A DNA stretch of 64,000 bases, from positions 1-64,000 of the forward strand of contig CABUBB010000009.1 in the NCBI GenBank assembly GCA_902489745.1, in the 5' to 3' direction. Made by a program: the position numbers and the translations under genes. Each line of letters starts with the position of its first letter. The first letter of the stretch is position 1. The DNA is from Metaruminococcus_A sp003150405 (GTDB lineage Bacteria; Bacillota; Clostridia; Oscillospirales; Ruminococcaceae). Positions 51,674 to 60,496 of this stretch are shown here, one piece after another. Below the pieces are notes generated by a model. That model made no database searches. It saw nothing but the letters and a program-made list of their open reading frames with translations, and was not told the origin of the DNA.

Positions 51674-52657
51674 TTATTTCTGGTTCTTCCAGGAGTACTG
51701 CGGATGGTAGCCAAGTAGCTCCTCCGCTTTGCGGATAGAAAGCAGGCCCTCGCCTTCACGCAGCCCGTCTAACATATCCTTTAAGGTTGGGAAGCGTTTT
51801 TCATAAAACTCCTTGGTGTCCTCAACATTGAAACGGACATCGGTAATGACGTTGAACGCCTCATATTTGTTCGGCAGTTGGCCAATCTTCTCAATGGCAA
51901 GGCCGGTAAAAATTGCGATATCACGTGCATCAACATACTGGTAGGTATTGCCGGTGATAACGCCGTCTTCCGGTTTTTCCGGGTAGGACTGGCCTTGGCC
52001 GAGATCGTAGCTGGCAACGCTTCTCTCAAAGTTATGATAGTATACGCCCATCAAACGCATCGCGATGGTGTTCATATCATACGCGCGGGTAAAGGCCTTC
52101 ATAATTTCCTCGCCCAGATATTTGGAGAGCGAGTAGCTGTCCTCTGGCCAGCAGGGATGGTTCTCGTCAATCGGCAGATATTCCGGAACAAAGGGATCGC
52201 CGGAAAGACGGAAGCCCAGACCGTAGGAGAAATAGCTGGTTGCGGAAATGACGTTTTTAACGCCCATACGGCGGGCAGCATCCAGCAGGTAGAACATTCC
52301 CATGGTGTTAATCTTCATGGTGTTGTCTTCCGGCATGGAGTAGTTGGAACGAACACCGTCGAGCGACGGGCCCTTTTTGGGACTCTCGTCATAGGGCGGC
52401 TGAAGTTCCGAATTAAACGGAATTGCGCCGAGATGAACGATGATGTCCGGCTGTGCCATTGCAATGGCTTTCATAATGTCGCCGATTTCCATCAGATCCG
52501 CTTTGACAAACGGGAAACCACGTTTTGCGTTTTCACTGTCCGGCTTTGGCAGAACAATGTCAGTGCAGGTAATGTTGTAGCCTTTATCCTGCAGGTAAGG
52601 CGCTACAAAGTTGCCAAGACGCCCAGAAGCGCCGGTAATTAAAATATTCTTGCCCAT
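51674..52657 (-). CDS. NAD-dependent SDR epimerase/dehydrogenase (paralog 3)
   Basis: 327 residues. NAD motif GASGRLGN, Asp in CTDIVLPKPDS, catalytic NVISATSYFSYG and YSLSKYLGEE. The opening is close to paralog 4 (KNILITGASGRLGNFVAPYL against NVLVTGFSGKLGNFVAPYL), so these two are the closest pair. The substrate region differs (YDLGQGQSYPEKPEDGVITG). 35 bases downstream of a TIM-barrel gene. The probable reaction is oxidation or epimerisation of a sugar or cyclitol. Confidence 0.88.
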   Translation of the reverse strand: MGKNILITGASGRLGNFVAPYLQDKGYNITCTDIVLPKPDSENAKRGFPFVKADLMEIGDIMKAIAMAQPDIIVHLGAIPFNSELQPPYDESPKKGPSLDGVRSNYSMPEDNTMKINTMGMFYLLDAARRMGVKNVISATSYFSYGLGFRLSGDPFVPEYLPIDENHPCWPEDSYSLSKYLGEEIMKAFTRAYDMNTIAMRLMGVYYHNFERSVASYDLGQGQSYPEKPEDGVITGNTYQYVDARDIAIFTGLAIEKIGQLPNKYEAFNVITDVRFNVEDTKEFYEKRFPTLKDMLDGLREGEGLLSIRKAEELLGYHPQYSWKNQK

Positions 52658-52692
52658 TGGTATAGTCCTCCCTTAATATCGTCTTGGTGTCA

Positions 52693-53598
52693 TCAGACGG
52701 TGATGAGCTTTTTGAGATACTCAAGACCCCGTTCCATTGCATTGTGCTGGAATTCAATCGGGTCGCCGGTAATCTGATCGCCCCACCAGCCCTGTTCCAG
52801 AACAAGGTGAAAACCTTCCGGATAACGGGATTTGGTGGCAATGGCGTCAACCGCTGCGGCAATATCGACATTGCCTTCGCCCAGCGCACAGCCAACCGGA
52901 ATAAGCGGGAAGTAGTCGCCTTCCTGAGTTTTGTCGATGACCTTGGTATCTTTGATATGGGAGGTGATGGCCCAAGGTGCCATCAGCTGAATATCTTCGT
53001 TCGGCTCACTGAAGATGGCGAAGCTGTTTGCAGTGTCCAGCGCAATGCCCATATTCGGGGAGTTGACCTCCTCAAAAATATGAGCCATTTCCTTACCGGT
53101 AAAGTCCGCGTGGTTCTCCTGTGCAAAATATACGCCGTATTCCTCAAAAATTGGAGCGGCCTGTTTCAGAGAAGCAATGACGGTTTCCATCTGCTCTTTG
53201 CCGGTCATACCAGCCGCTTTGTTGTAGCGGGAGTAATCATAAGCGAGCATAAAATTATAACCGATTCGGAGAATGTTGGAGCCGAGTTTTTTGGCAAACT
53301 GAATGGCTTCAATGACCTCTTCGCGGGCAGCTTTTGCATCTGGCCCAGCGAGTTTGAAGATTGCCGGCGGGCAGCCCATTTCATATTCAATACCGTATTT
53401 TGCAAGCAGCTCATTGATTTTAGCAACCGAGGCGTCGTCCTTCGGAAGATTGAAGACGATTGGCTGAAGCACTTCGCAGCCGAGCTCCTGCGCGCGTTTC
53501 ATCTGCCACTCAATTTTGGCCATGTCGTCGGTTATTTCCGGAGGGGCCGGATAAATAAAGCCAACCCAGCCGAGTTTCATGTTATTGCGGTAAGCCAT
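52693..53598 (-). CDS. Xylose-isomerase-like TIM barrel (paralog 3)
   Basis: 301 residues. Opens MAYRNNMKLGWVGFIYPAPP. Metal-ligand motifs: YFAQENHADFTGKEM, GIALDTANSFA, AITSHIKDTK and LVLEQGWWGDQ. The same landmarks occur at equivalent places in the genes at 53642-54541 and 57120-58028. This superfamily contains sugar isomerases, epimerases and dehydratases. It lies directly between another TIM paralog (43 bases) and an SDR (35 bases). The role is inferred: isomerise the keto-sugar produced by an SDR. Confidence 0.88.
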   Translation of the reverse strand: MAYRNNMKLGWVGFIYPAPPEITDDMAKIEWQMKRAQELGCEVLQPIVFNLPKDDASVAKINELLAKYGIEYEMGCPPAIFKLAGPDAKAAREEVIEAIQFAKKLGSNILRIGYNFMLAYDYSRYNKAAGMTGKEQMETVIASLKQAAPIFEEYGVYFAQENHADFTGKEMAHIFEEVNSPNMGIALDTANSFAIFSEPNEDIQLMAPWAITSHIKDTKVIDKTQEGDYFPLIPVGCALGEGNVDIAAAVDAIATKSRYPEGFHLVLEQGWWGDQITGDPIEFQHNAMERGLEYLKKLITV

Positions 53599-53641
53599 TG
53601 GTACATCCTTCTTTCGTATGTTGGTCTGTTGATTGGTCCGT

Positions 53642-54541
53642 TTAATCGACAGTGATGAGCTTTTTCAGGTAGTCAAGGCTCTTCTCCATCATTTTCATGT
53701 TGTATTCGCGGGAATCCTCTTCCAGTTTGCCCCACCAGCCCTGTTCCAGGATGAGATGGAAGCCCTCTGGGTAACGCACATTGTCCACCAAGAGCTGAAT
53801 GGAACGCTCTATGTCAACGTTGCCTTCTCCCAGCGGCGCACCGACCGGAATCATTGGGAAGTAGTCGCCGCCAAACGGGCTGTCGATGACCTTGGTATCC
53901 TTAATGTGGGAGGTAATGGCCCACGGCGCCATGTAGGCAAGATCTTCGTTCGGGTCGCATAAAATGGCAAAACCGTTTGCCGTGTCGTATGCAATGCCCA
54001 TATTGGGGGAGTTGATCTCCTCAAAGATACCGGCAATTTCTTTGCCGGTAAAGTCGCAGTGATTTTCCAGCGCGTAATAAATGCCGTTCTCTTCAAAAAT
54101 TGGCGCTGCCACCTTTAAACTTGCCGTAATGCGGTCAAGCTGGTCTTTAGCGGTCATGCCGGGTGTTTTGTTCCAGCGGGAATATTCCACGCAGAGTTTT
54201 CCGTAGCCGCAGCGCATGATTTTTGCACCGTATTTTTTGGCCAGGTCAATGGCCTTTTTCAGTTCCTGCTTTGCCGCCTCTGCGTCCGGGCCTGCAAGCT
54301 CGAACACTGCTTTGGGGCAGCCCATTTCGTACTCAACGTCGTACTCTTTCATTTTCTCGGTAATTTTGGCAATCGAAGCATCGTCTTCCGGAGGCGGTGC
54401 AACTGGCTGCAGCACATGGCAGTCCAAACGCTTTGCCTGCTCAAGCTGCCACAGCAGTTTTTCAACCGGACATTCCATTTCTGGCGGAGCCGGATAAATG
54501 TAGCCAATCCAACCGAGTTTCATGTTGTTCAAATAAGCCAT
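53642..54541 (-). CDS. Xylose-isomerase-like TIM barrel (paralog 2)
   Basis: 299 residues. Opens MAYLNNMKLGWIGYIYPAPP; ligand motifs YYALENHCDFTGKE, GIAYDTANGFA, AITSHIKDTK and LILEQGWWGKL. More diverged than paralogs 1 and 3 around residues 60-75 (PPPEDDASIAKITEKMKEYD). The start at 54541 has AAGGA upstream and aligns with the other two. The next gene upstream is 464 bases away, the largest gap in the operon, so a second promoter here is possible. Confidence 0.87.
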   Translation of the reverse strand: MAYLNNMKLGWIGYIYPAPPEMECPVEKLLWQLEQAKRLDCHVLQPVAPPPEDDASIAKITEKMKEYDVEYEMGCPKAVFELAGPDAEAAKQELKKAIDLAKKYGAKIMRCGYGKLCVEYSRWNKTPGMTAKDQLDRITASLKVAAPIFEENGIYYALENHCDFTGKEIAGIFEEINSPNMGIAYDTANGFAILCDPNEDLAYMAPWAITSHIKDTKVIDSPFGGDYFPMIPVGAPLGEGNVDIERSIQLLVDNVRYPEGFHLILEQGWWGKLEEDSREYNMKMMEKSLDYLKKLITVD

Positions 54542-55005
54542 TGTCAATTCCTTCTTTCCTGATTCACGGTGTATTGTTTGAACGTGTAGGGATACTGGTT
54601 CAGTAGAAGGTGCCAGAAACGCTGCTTGCCGCAACGCTTCCAAAATCCACAGAAAGAGATGAAACAAAATGCTCCATCTCTATGCGGTTTAATTGATTTC
54701 ACTTATTTTGATATGTCCTTGCAGGAACATTCCTGTTATTGACGAACACGGTATGCGGCATCTGCCGCATACCAGCCGCCGTTATTATTTCACAGCCGTC
54801 CGCCGCTGTATATAGAACCGGAAAGCCGGTAAGCTTAAGCCCGAAGCCTCTCCTGTGCAAAAATCTACTTGAAATATACTGTGTTATTGTTGGAATGAAG
54901 GGATGAATGAAAGAAAGGTGCTTGCGGGTAATAGGGAAGATATGGAGAAGGATTCATCGCCTGAAATAAGCGGTTTACACGGCCGAGAGATAAAGCAGGG
55001 GTTCT
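54542..55005. other. Large gap inside the catabolic operon
   Basis: 464 bases. Contains a perfect 11-bp hairpin GGTATGCGGCA/TGCCGCATACC (54750-54773) without a following T-run, and ACAGGAA/TTCCTGC nearby. No gene and no clear promoter were identified. It may mark the join between two duplicated blocks. Confidence 0.5.
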
Positions 55006-56016
55006 TTATTTGTCAAAGATATCATTATCCTGCATAAGGAATTTGCCTTTTCTCCAGGTGTACTGGGACTCATAGCCAAGCATCTCCTGAGATTTCTTCA
55101 TGCTGAAAATGCCCTCATGTCCTTTGAGATTTTTGCACATGTCAGCAATGTATGGGAAACGCTTTGCGTAGAAGGAAGCAGAATCCGGATTAAAGGTAGT
55201 GTCGGTAATGAGATTGAACGCCTCAAAACCTTTGAGCTTCTTTTCAAGTGCAAGGCCAACAAAGTAAGCGATGTCACGTGCGTCAACGTACTGATGAGTA
55301 TCGCCGTTGATGTAGCCTTTTTCTTCGGTTTCCGGAATGACATAGTCAAGGCCGTTCTTATAAAGGTTGCGACTGCGTTCAAGGTCGGCGTAATAAACGC
55401 CCATCAGGCGCATGGCAATGCCATTCATATCGTAAGCGCGGCAGAAGGCTTCCATAATCTCGTCGCCCAGACGTTTGGAGAGCGAGTAGGTATCCTCCGG
55501 ATAGCCCGGGTGATTCTCGTCAATCGGGAGATAATCCGGTTTGAATGGAACGCCGGAGATGCGCATGCCAAGGCCGTAGCCGTAGTAGCTGGAAGCAGCG
55601 ATAACATTTTTTACACCCATGCGGCGGGCAGCGTCCATGACATAGAAGGTGCCCATGGTATTAATTTTCATCGCGTTGTCTTCCGGCATCTGATAATTGG
55701 AACGAACACCGCCGTAAGCAATGCCTTTTCTTTCAACATAAGCAGGTTGGAGTTCTACGTTGTGGGTGATTGCACCCAGATGAACGATGGTTCCGCACTG
55801 TGCCATTGCAATGGCTTTCATCAAATCGCCGATTTCAAGCAGGTCTGCTTTTACAAACGGCAGCTTGTATTTTGCAACGCGGCTGTCTGGCTTTGGCGGA
55901 ACAATGTCGGTACAGGTGACATTGTAGCCTTTTTTATGTAAATATTCGGAAACAAAATTGCCCAAGCGGCCGGCAGCACCAGTGACCAGTACATTTTTAT
56001 CGTTTAATTCTACCAT
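55006..56016 (-). CDS. NAD-dependent SDR epimerase/dehydrogenase (paralog 2)
   Basis: 336 residues. NAD motif GAAGRLGN, Asp in CTDIVPPKPDS, catalytic NVIAASSYYGYG and YSLSKRLGDE. Nearly the same as the gene at 56050-57072 through most of its length, including the C-terminal SMKKSQEMLGYESQYTWRKG; clearly a recent tandem duplicate. The start at 56016 (MVELNDKNVLV) is spaced correctly from AAGGATG; an ATG at 56025 abuts the SD. Confidence 0.9.
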   Translation of the reverse strand: MVELNDKNVLVTGAAGRLGNFVSEYLHKKGYNVTCTDIVPPKPDSRVAKYKLPFVKADLLEIGDLMKAIAMAQCGTIVHLGAITHNVELQPAYVERKGIAYGGVRSNYQMPEDNAMKINTMGTFYVMDAARRMGVKNVIAASSYYGYGLGMRISGVPFKPDYLPIDENHPGYPEDTYSLSKRLGDEIMEAFCRAYDMNGIAMRLMGVYYADLERSRNLYKNGLDYVIPETEEKGYINGDTHQYVDARDIAYFVGLALEKKLKGFEAFNLITDTTFNPDSASFYAKRFPYIADMCKNLKGHEGIFSMKKSQEMLGYESQYTWRKGKFLMQDNDIFDK

Positions 56017-56049
56017 TGGTATCATCCTTTTTATTTTGTTTTGGTGGTT

Positions 56050-57072
56050 TTATTTCATGGTGTCAAAGATGTCGCCGTCAATCAAATCCTGTTTGCCTTT
56101 TCTCCAGGTATACTGGGACTCATAGCCGAGCATTTCCTGGGATTTTTTCATGCTGAAGATACCTTCGTGATCCTTCAAGTCCTTGCACATCTCGGCAATA
56201 TATGGATAGCGTTTGGTGTAGAAGGAAGCAGAATCCGGAACAAAGGTGGTGTCGGTGATGAGGTTGAATGCCTCAAAGCCTTTGAGCTTTTTCTCCAATG
56301 CTAGGCCGATGAAATAGGAAATATCGCGCGCATCGACATACTGGTGGGTATCGCCGTTGATGATGCCCTTTGCATCGTTTTCCGGGGTGATGTAATCAAT
56401 GCCGAATTTGTAGCAGTCGCGGCACCATGCGACGTCCGGATAGTAAACGCCCATCAGGCGCATAGCAATGCCGTTCATGTCGTAAGCGCGGCAGAAAGCC
56501 TCCATGATTTCGTCGCCGAGGTGTTTGGAGAGAGAGTAGGTGTCCTCCGGAGTGCAGGGGTGGTTCTCATCAATCGGAACATATTCCGGTTTGAACGGGA
56601 CGCCGGAGATGCGCATGCCCAGACCATAAGCATAGTAGCTGGAGGCGGCGATGACGTTTTTTACACCCATGCGGCGGGCAGCATCCATGACATAGAAGGT
56701 GCCCATGGTGTTGATCTTCATACCATTGTCTTCCGGCATGACATAATTGCTGCGGACGCCGCCCTGAGACGGGCCTTTGCCGGAACGATCTTCATATGGA
56801 GGCTGAAGCTCTACGTTAAATGGAATCGCACCCAAATGAACAATGGTTCCGCACTGTGCCATTGCAATGGCTTTCATAATGTCGCCAATTTCAAGCAGAT
56901 CGCCTTTGACGAACGGCAGTTTCAGTTTGGCAATGCGGCTGTCCGGCTGCGGCAGAACAACGTCGGTGCAGGTGACGTTGTAGCCTTTTTTGGTCAGGTA
57001 CTCAGAAACATAGTTGCCCAGCTTGCCAGCAGCACCGGTGACCAGAATGTTTTTTTCTTTCAAATCTACCAT
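56050..57072 (-). CDS. NAD-dependent SDR epimerase/dehydrogenase (paralog 1)
   Basis: 340 residues. NAD motif GAAGKLGN, Asp in CTDVVLPQPDS, catalytic NVIAASSYYAYG and YSLSKHLGDE. Shares RMGVKNVIAASSYY and MNGIAMRLMGVYY with its neighbour 33 bases downstream. It follows TIM paralog 1 by 47 bases. Differences between paralogs 1 and 2 cluster in the segment after MGVYY (DVAWCRDCYKFGIDYITPEN here), where substrate contacts are expected. Confidence 0.9.
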   Translation of the reverse strand: MVDLKEKNILVTGAAGKLGNYVSEYLTKKGYNVTCTDVVLPQPDSRIAKLKLPFVKGDLLEIGDIMKAIAMAQCGTIVHLGAIPFNVELQPPYEDRSGKGPSQGGVRSNYVMPEDNGMKINTMGTFYVMDAARRMGVKNVIAASSYYAYGLGMRISGVPFKPEYVPIDENHPCTPEDTYSLSKHLGDEIMEAFCRAYDMNGIAMRLMGVYYPDVAWCRDCYKFGIDYITPENDAKGIINGDTHQYVDARDISYFIGLALEKKLKGFEAFNLITDTTFVPDSASFYTKRYPYIAEMCKDLKDHEGIFSMKKSQEMLGYESQYTWRKGKQDLIDGDIFDTMK

Positions 57073-57119
57073 AATGTTTATTCCTACTTTTCTTAAATTT
57101 TATTTTGCTTTATTAGTTG

Positions 57120-58028
57120 TTAGTCAACAGTGATGAGTTTCTTGAGGTATGCAAGGCTCTTCTCCATTGCATTACGCTGGAACTGGATCGGGTCGCCTTC
57201 GATCTGGTTGCCCCACCAGCCCTGCTCGAGAACAAGGTGGAAGCCTTCCGGATAGCGGGCGTTCTTGACAATGGCATCGATAGCAGCCGGGATGTCGATG
57301 GCGCCTTCGCCGAGCGAGCAACCAACCGGGATGAGCGGGAAGTAGTCGCCTTCCTGGGTTTTGTCAATAATTTTGGTGTCTTTGATGTGGGAGGTGATTG
57401 CCCACGGAGCCATTGCCTGAATGTCTTCGTTCGGCTCGCTGAAAACAGCAAAGCTGTTCGCGGTATCCAGCGCAATACCCATGTTCGGGGAATTGACCAG
57501 CTCAAACAGGTGAGCAAGCTCTTTACCGGTGAAGTCTACGTGGTTCTCCTGTGCATAGTACATACCAGCAGCCTCAAACATCGGAGCAGCGATTTTCAGG
57601 CAAGCCAGAATATGCTCAAACTGATCTTTGCCGGTTTTGCCCGGGGTACGGTTGTAACGGGAAGTCTCAAGCTTCAGGCGGCCATAACCACAGCGCATAA
57701 TCTTGGAACCCATAACGTTTTTCGCAAAGTCAATGGCTTCCTGCAGTTCTTTTTTAGCAGCTTCTGCATTGTCGCCAACCAGCTCAAAGATTGCGCGCGG
57801 GCAAGGCATTTCGTACTCAACGTCGTATTTGTCTTTGAGTTCCAGAACCTTTTTCAGCGCTTCCGGATCGTCTTTCGGAATCGGAGCATTCGGCTGGAGA
57901 ACATGGCAACCAAGGCGGTCTGCCTGCTCAAGCTGCCAGCAGAGTTTGTCAACTGCTTCGGTCATTTCCGGAGGAGCCGGGTAAATAAAGCCAATCCAGC
58001 CAAGTTTCATGTTGTTTAAGTAAGCCAT
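57120..58028 (-). CDS. Xylose-isomerase-like TIM barrel (paralog 1), first gene of the operon
   Basis: 302 residues. Opens MAYLNNMKLGWIGFIYPAPP; ligand motifs YYAQENHVDFTGKEL, GIALDTANSFA, AITSHIKDTKI and LVLEQGWWGNQ. Very close to paralog 3 (52693-53598). The start at 58028 aligns with the paralogs and has AGAAAGAAGGA upstream. As the first gene after a roughly 530-base leader, it defines the 5' end of the operon. Confidence 0.9.
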   Translation of the reverse strand: MAYLNNMKLGWIGFIYPAPPEMTEAVDKLCWQLEQADRLGCHVLQPNAPIPKDDPEALKKVLELKDKYDVEYEMPCPRAIFELVGDNAEAAKKELQEAIDFAKNVMGSKIMRCGYGRLKLETSRYNRTPGKTGKDQFEHILACLKIAAPMFEAAGMYYAQENHVDFTGKELAHLFELVNSPNMGIALDTANSFAVFSEPNEDIQAMAPWAITSHIKDTKIIDKTQEGDYFPLIPVGCSLGEGAIDIPAAIDAIVKNARYPEGFHLVLEQGWWGNQIEGDPIQFQRNAMEKSLAYLKKLITVD

Positions 58029-58530
58029 AATGTAATCCTTCTTTCTGTTGATGTTGTGGTGTGTTGCATGATAAGTGCTTATGCCCATAATCCGGCGTAA
58101 CGCCGGTATTATCCTTGTAAAAATGTCTTTGTACTAACAGCGGATAACCTTACATAAAAACGGCTGCTCCAACAAAGAGCCCTCAAGCCGAACCGATGTC
58201 CAGCACCGCTGTAAGGTAAGCCGTTTGCGGCATAATTTTGCAGGGTTGCTGCAACGAAGAGAACGCGGCATACAATAAAAAAGCGCACGATAAAACGGGT
58301 GCATATAGTGCCGGAGGAGCAGGTATAAGCCGTATACAATAGCCCTGCGTTTTCCCAGTTCGTTTTGTGCCACAAAAACGCCCCCTTCCGCACCGTTTTG
58401 AGACCAGCCAATTTACCGTTTTCACACAAGTGGTAATTGCCGAAAAGAATGAATAATACAAAAACTGCAAAAATACAACAATAATGGTGTATTTTTTTAT
58501 TTGTTGAAATGAGAAGATGATTAAAAGAGG
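58029..58530. other. Long untranslated leader of the catabolic operon
   Basis: About 500 bases between the candidate promoter and the first gene on the minus strand. It contains a hairpin CCGGCG-TTA-CGCCGG (about 58092-58106) close to the start codon. Minus-strand frames here (for example 58109-58429) have no recognisable sequence or good SD. I could not match the leader to a known riboswitch. Confidence 0.5.
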
Positions 58531-58549
58531 TTTGTAAAAATTGTACAAA
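58531..58549. promoter_or_regulatory. Operator-like inverted repeat TTTGTA-N7-TACAAA
   Basis: A 6-bp perfect inverted repeat about 23 bases downstream of a minus-strand -10 (TATAAT, plus-strand 58572-58577). A near copy lies at 58625-58642. Confidence 0.5.
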
Positions 58550-58571
58550 AATATCTTGTTTTTTCTGTGAT

Positions 58572-58577
58572 ATTATA
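58572..58577 (-). promoter_or_regulatory. Candidate -10 of the catabolic operon promoter
   Basis: TATAAT on the minus strand within GTATATAATATC. The -35 is weak, which would fit an activated promoter. It lies between the two operator-like repeats. Confidence 0.45.
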
Positions 58578-58624
58578 TACCACTTGTGTAAGGACGATAT
58601 AAGTAATATAGCATAACCATTTGG

Positions 58625-58642
58625 TTTGTAAAATATGACAAA
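58625..58642. promoter_or_regulatory. Second operator-like repeat, TTTGT-N8-ACAAA
   Basis: TTTGTAAAATATGACAAA, similar to the element at 58531-58549 and upstream of the same -10, about 85 bases away. Confidence 0.45.
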
Positions 58643-58877
58643 TAAAACCTTTTACTTTAAAATATTAACTTACAAAGCAGTTAAATGGTTTAGAAGGAGC
58701 TAAATAATACAATCCTGTTAAAAAACTGCACTTTTCCGCAAATCGCGGTGTGGCGCGGTTTTCCGGTGCTTGCTTTCATTTTATGCATGTCCTCTACGAT
58801 GCTATACCGTCTTGTTTGCTGCGGTTAAAATTTTCCACCATTTATCTTAGTGGAAATTCAGACCCTGCGAATGAGAA

Positions 58878-58906
58878 TTGCATTTTTGCTGTGGCTATAC
58901 TATACT
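58878..58906 (+). promoter_or_regulatory. Promoter of the nitrilase-family gene
   Basis: TTGCAT at 58878-58883, 17-base spacer, TATACT at 58901-58906; SD and ATG follow within 40 bases. Confidence 0.65.
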
Positions 58907-58946
58907 TGTCGTAATTCGATCACGCAAATTTTGGAGGCGACAGAAT

Positions 58947-59873
58947 ATGACAAAACTGTTCCATATAGCGCTTGTTCAAAAAAGCGCTGTTCCGCTTAAT
59001 GAGCAGCAAAACCTTCAGCTTGCGGTAAAGGCTTGCCGGGAGGCAAAGCAGTTGGGCGCTGATCTTGTCCTTTTTCCGGAAATGTGGTCTACGGCTTATG
59101 CGTTTCCGGAACAGGAGAATGAGTCGGCAGTACGTGTTTGGTACAACCATGCAATCCCGGAAACGGGCGGGTATGTTGAAACACTTCGGCAGACGGCGCG
59201 GGAATTGAAGCTTGGCATTTGCGCAACCTGCATGTCGGAAGGCGATCCTGCGCCGCAGAATACGGCTTATCTGATTGGACCGGACGGAACCCTCCTTTTA
59301 AAATATTCCAAGGTACACACCTGCGATTTTGGTCCGGAGGGGCTGCTTCTGCCCGGGGATGAATTTCACGTCTGCGATTTTCCGCTGCCGGACGGCGGCA
59401 ATGTCCGTCTTGGTGTTATGATCTGCTATGACCGCGAACACCCCGAAAGCGCCCGCGTTTTAATGCTCAAGGGGGCGGAAATTCTTTTGGTGCCCAATGC
59501 CTGTGACATGAATCCGCCGCGGCTTGCTCAGCTTTCAACCCGCGCATTTGAGAATATGGTAGGGGTTGCAATGGCAAACTATCCAGGGGAGCTGCACGGA
59601 AATTCCTGTGCATACAGTCCGGTGGTATTCTCCAAATCCGGTGTGGCAGTGGACAACACCATTGCAATGGCTGGCCACACCGAAGAAACTATTTGTATGG
59701 CACAGTTCAATTTGGAGGAGCTGCGGGAATACCGTTCTCGTGAATGCTGGGGAAACACCTACCGAAAACCGGGTGCCTACAATAAATTGTTGACCGAGGA
59801 AGTTCAGCCGCCATTTCGCCGTTCCATCCACAACCGTGCCGGAATCTTTGGGAAAAAAGGCGGGTGCTCTTGA
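58947..59873 (+). CDS. Carbon-nitrogen hydrolase (nitrilase superfamily)
   Basis: 308 residues. Glu-Lys-Cys catalytic triad: Glu in LVLFPEMWSTAYAF, Lys in LLLKYSKVHTCDFGPE, Cys in GVMICYDREHPESARV. Hydrolyses C-N bonds of amides or N-carbamoyl compounds; the closest class cannot be fixed from sequence. No signal peptide, so cytoplasmic. The start at 58947 (MTKLFHIALVQKS) follows GGAGG. Divergent from the large catabolic operon, but with its own promoter. Confidence 0.92.
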   Translation: MTKLFHIALVQKSAVPLNEQQNLQLAVKACREAKQLGADLVLFPEMWSTAYAFPEQENESAVRVWYNHAIPETGGYVETLRQTARELKLGICATCMSEGDPAPQNTAYLIGPDGTLLLKYSKVHTCDFGPEGLLLPGDEFHVCDFPLPDGGNVRLGVMICYDREHPESARVLMLKGAEILLVPNACDMNPPRLAQLSTRAFENMVGVAMANYPGELHGNSCAYSPVVFSKSGVAVDNTIAMAGHTEETICMAQFNLEELREYRSRECWGNTYRKPGAYNKLLTEEVQPPFRRSIHNRAGIFGKKGGCS

Positions 59874-60028
59874 AAAGGCAAACCGTAGAAAACCCATACG
59901 CACTGTATATCCGGAGATATGAAACAGGCTGACGGCAGGCGGAGAACGGCCGTTCGTTTCATAGGTACAAGGCAGGGTGGTTACCGTTGGCTAAAATTAT
60001 TTACAGGATATCAGAAAGGAAAAGGATC

Positions 60029-60496
60029 ATGGAAAAACACAAAACCGTTGGAGAGTCTTTAACCATTTTATCTGACGTCATGCTGCCAAGTCAGGCGAAT
60101 CCCGCCGGAAATGTCCACGGTGGAGAAATAATGAAGATGATGGACACCTGCGCGGGTGTTACTGCAATGCGGCATTCCCGCAGCAACTGCGTTACGGCGC
60201 GTGTGGATGAGCTGATGTTTTACCACCCTATTTATGTGGGACAGCTTGTTACCTGTGAAGCCCGATTGGTTTATGTGGGCCGCAGTTCTATGGAAATCCG
60301 GGTCACGGTGTGGGAAGAGAACACCTATGGTGAGGATGAGGAGCGTCACCGTGCTCTTTCTGCCTTTTTCACCTTTGTGGCGCTGGACGAAAACGGTAAG
60401 CCGCATGAGGTTCCGCGGCTGGATATTCGTTCGGAAGAGGAGCAGCTTGCGTTTGAAGAGGGCAAAAAACGTTATCTGAAACATAAACGGAAATGA
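60029..60496 (+). CDS. Acyl-CoA thioesterase (hotdog fold, YciA/BACH type)
   Basis: 155 residues. Hydrolyses acyl-CoA esters. Characteristic MLPSQANPAGNVHGGEIMKM with the catalytic Asp in MMDTCAGVTAMRH, then VTARVDELMFYHPIYVGQLV and the strand SSMEIRVTVWEE. The C-terminal helix is rich in Glu/Lys. The start at 60029 follows AGAAAGGAAAAGG; a TTG at 59987 is less likely. A strong terminator lies downstream. Confidence 0.92.
   Translation: MEKHKTVGESLTILSDVMLPSQANPAGNVHGGEIMKMMDTCAGVTAMRHSRSNCVTARVDELMFYHPIYVGQLVTCEARLVYVGRSSMEIRVTVWEENTYGEDEERHRALSAFFTFVALDENGKPHEVPRLDIRSEEEQLAFEEGKKRYLKHKRK

Noticed and set aside
58109..58429. 106-residue minus-strand ORF in the operon leader
   Set aside because: No SD and no protein-like pattern; treated as untranslated leader.
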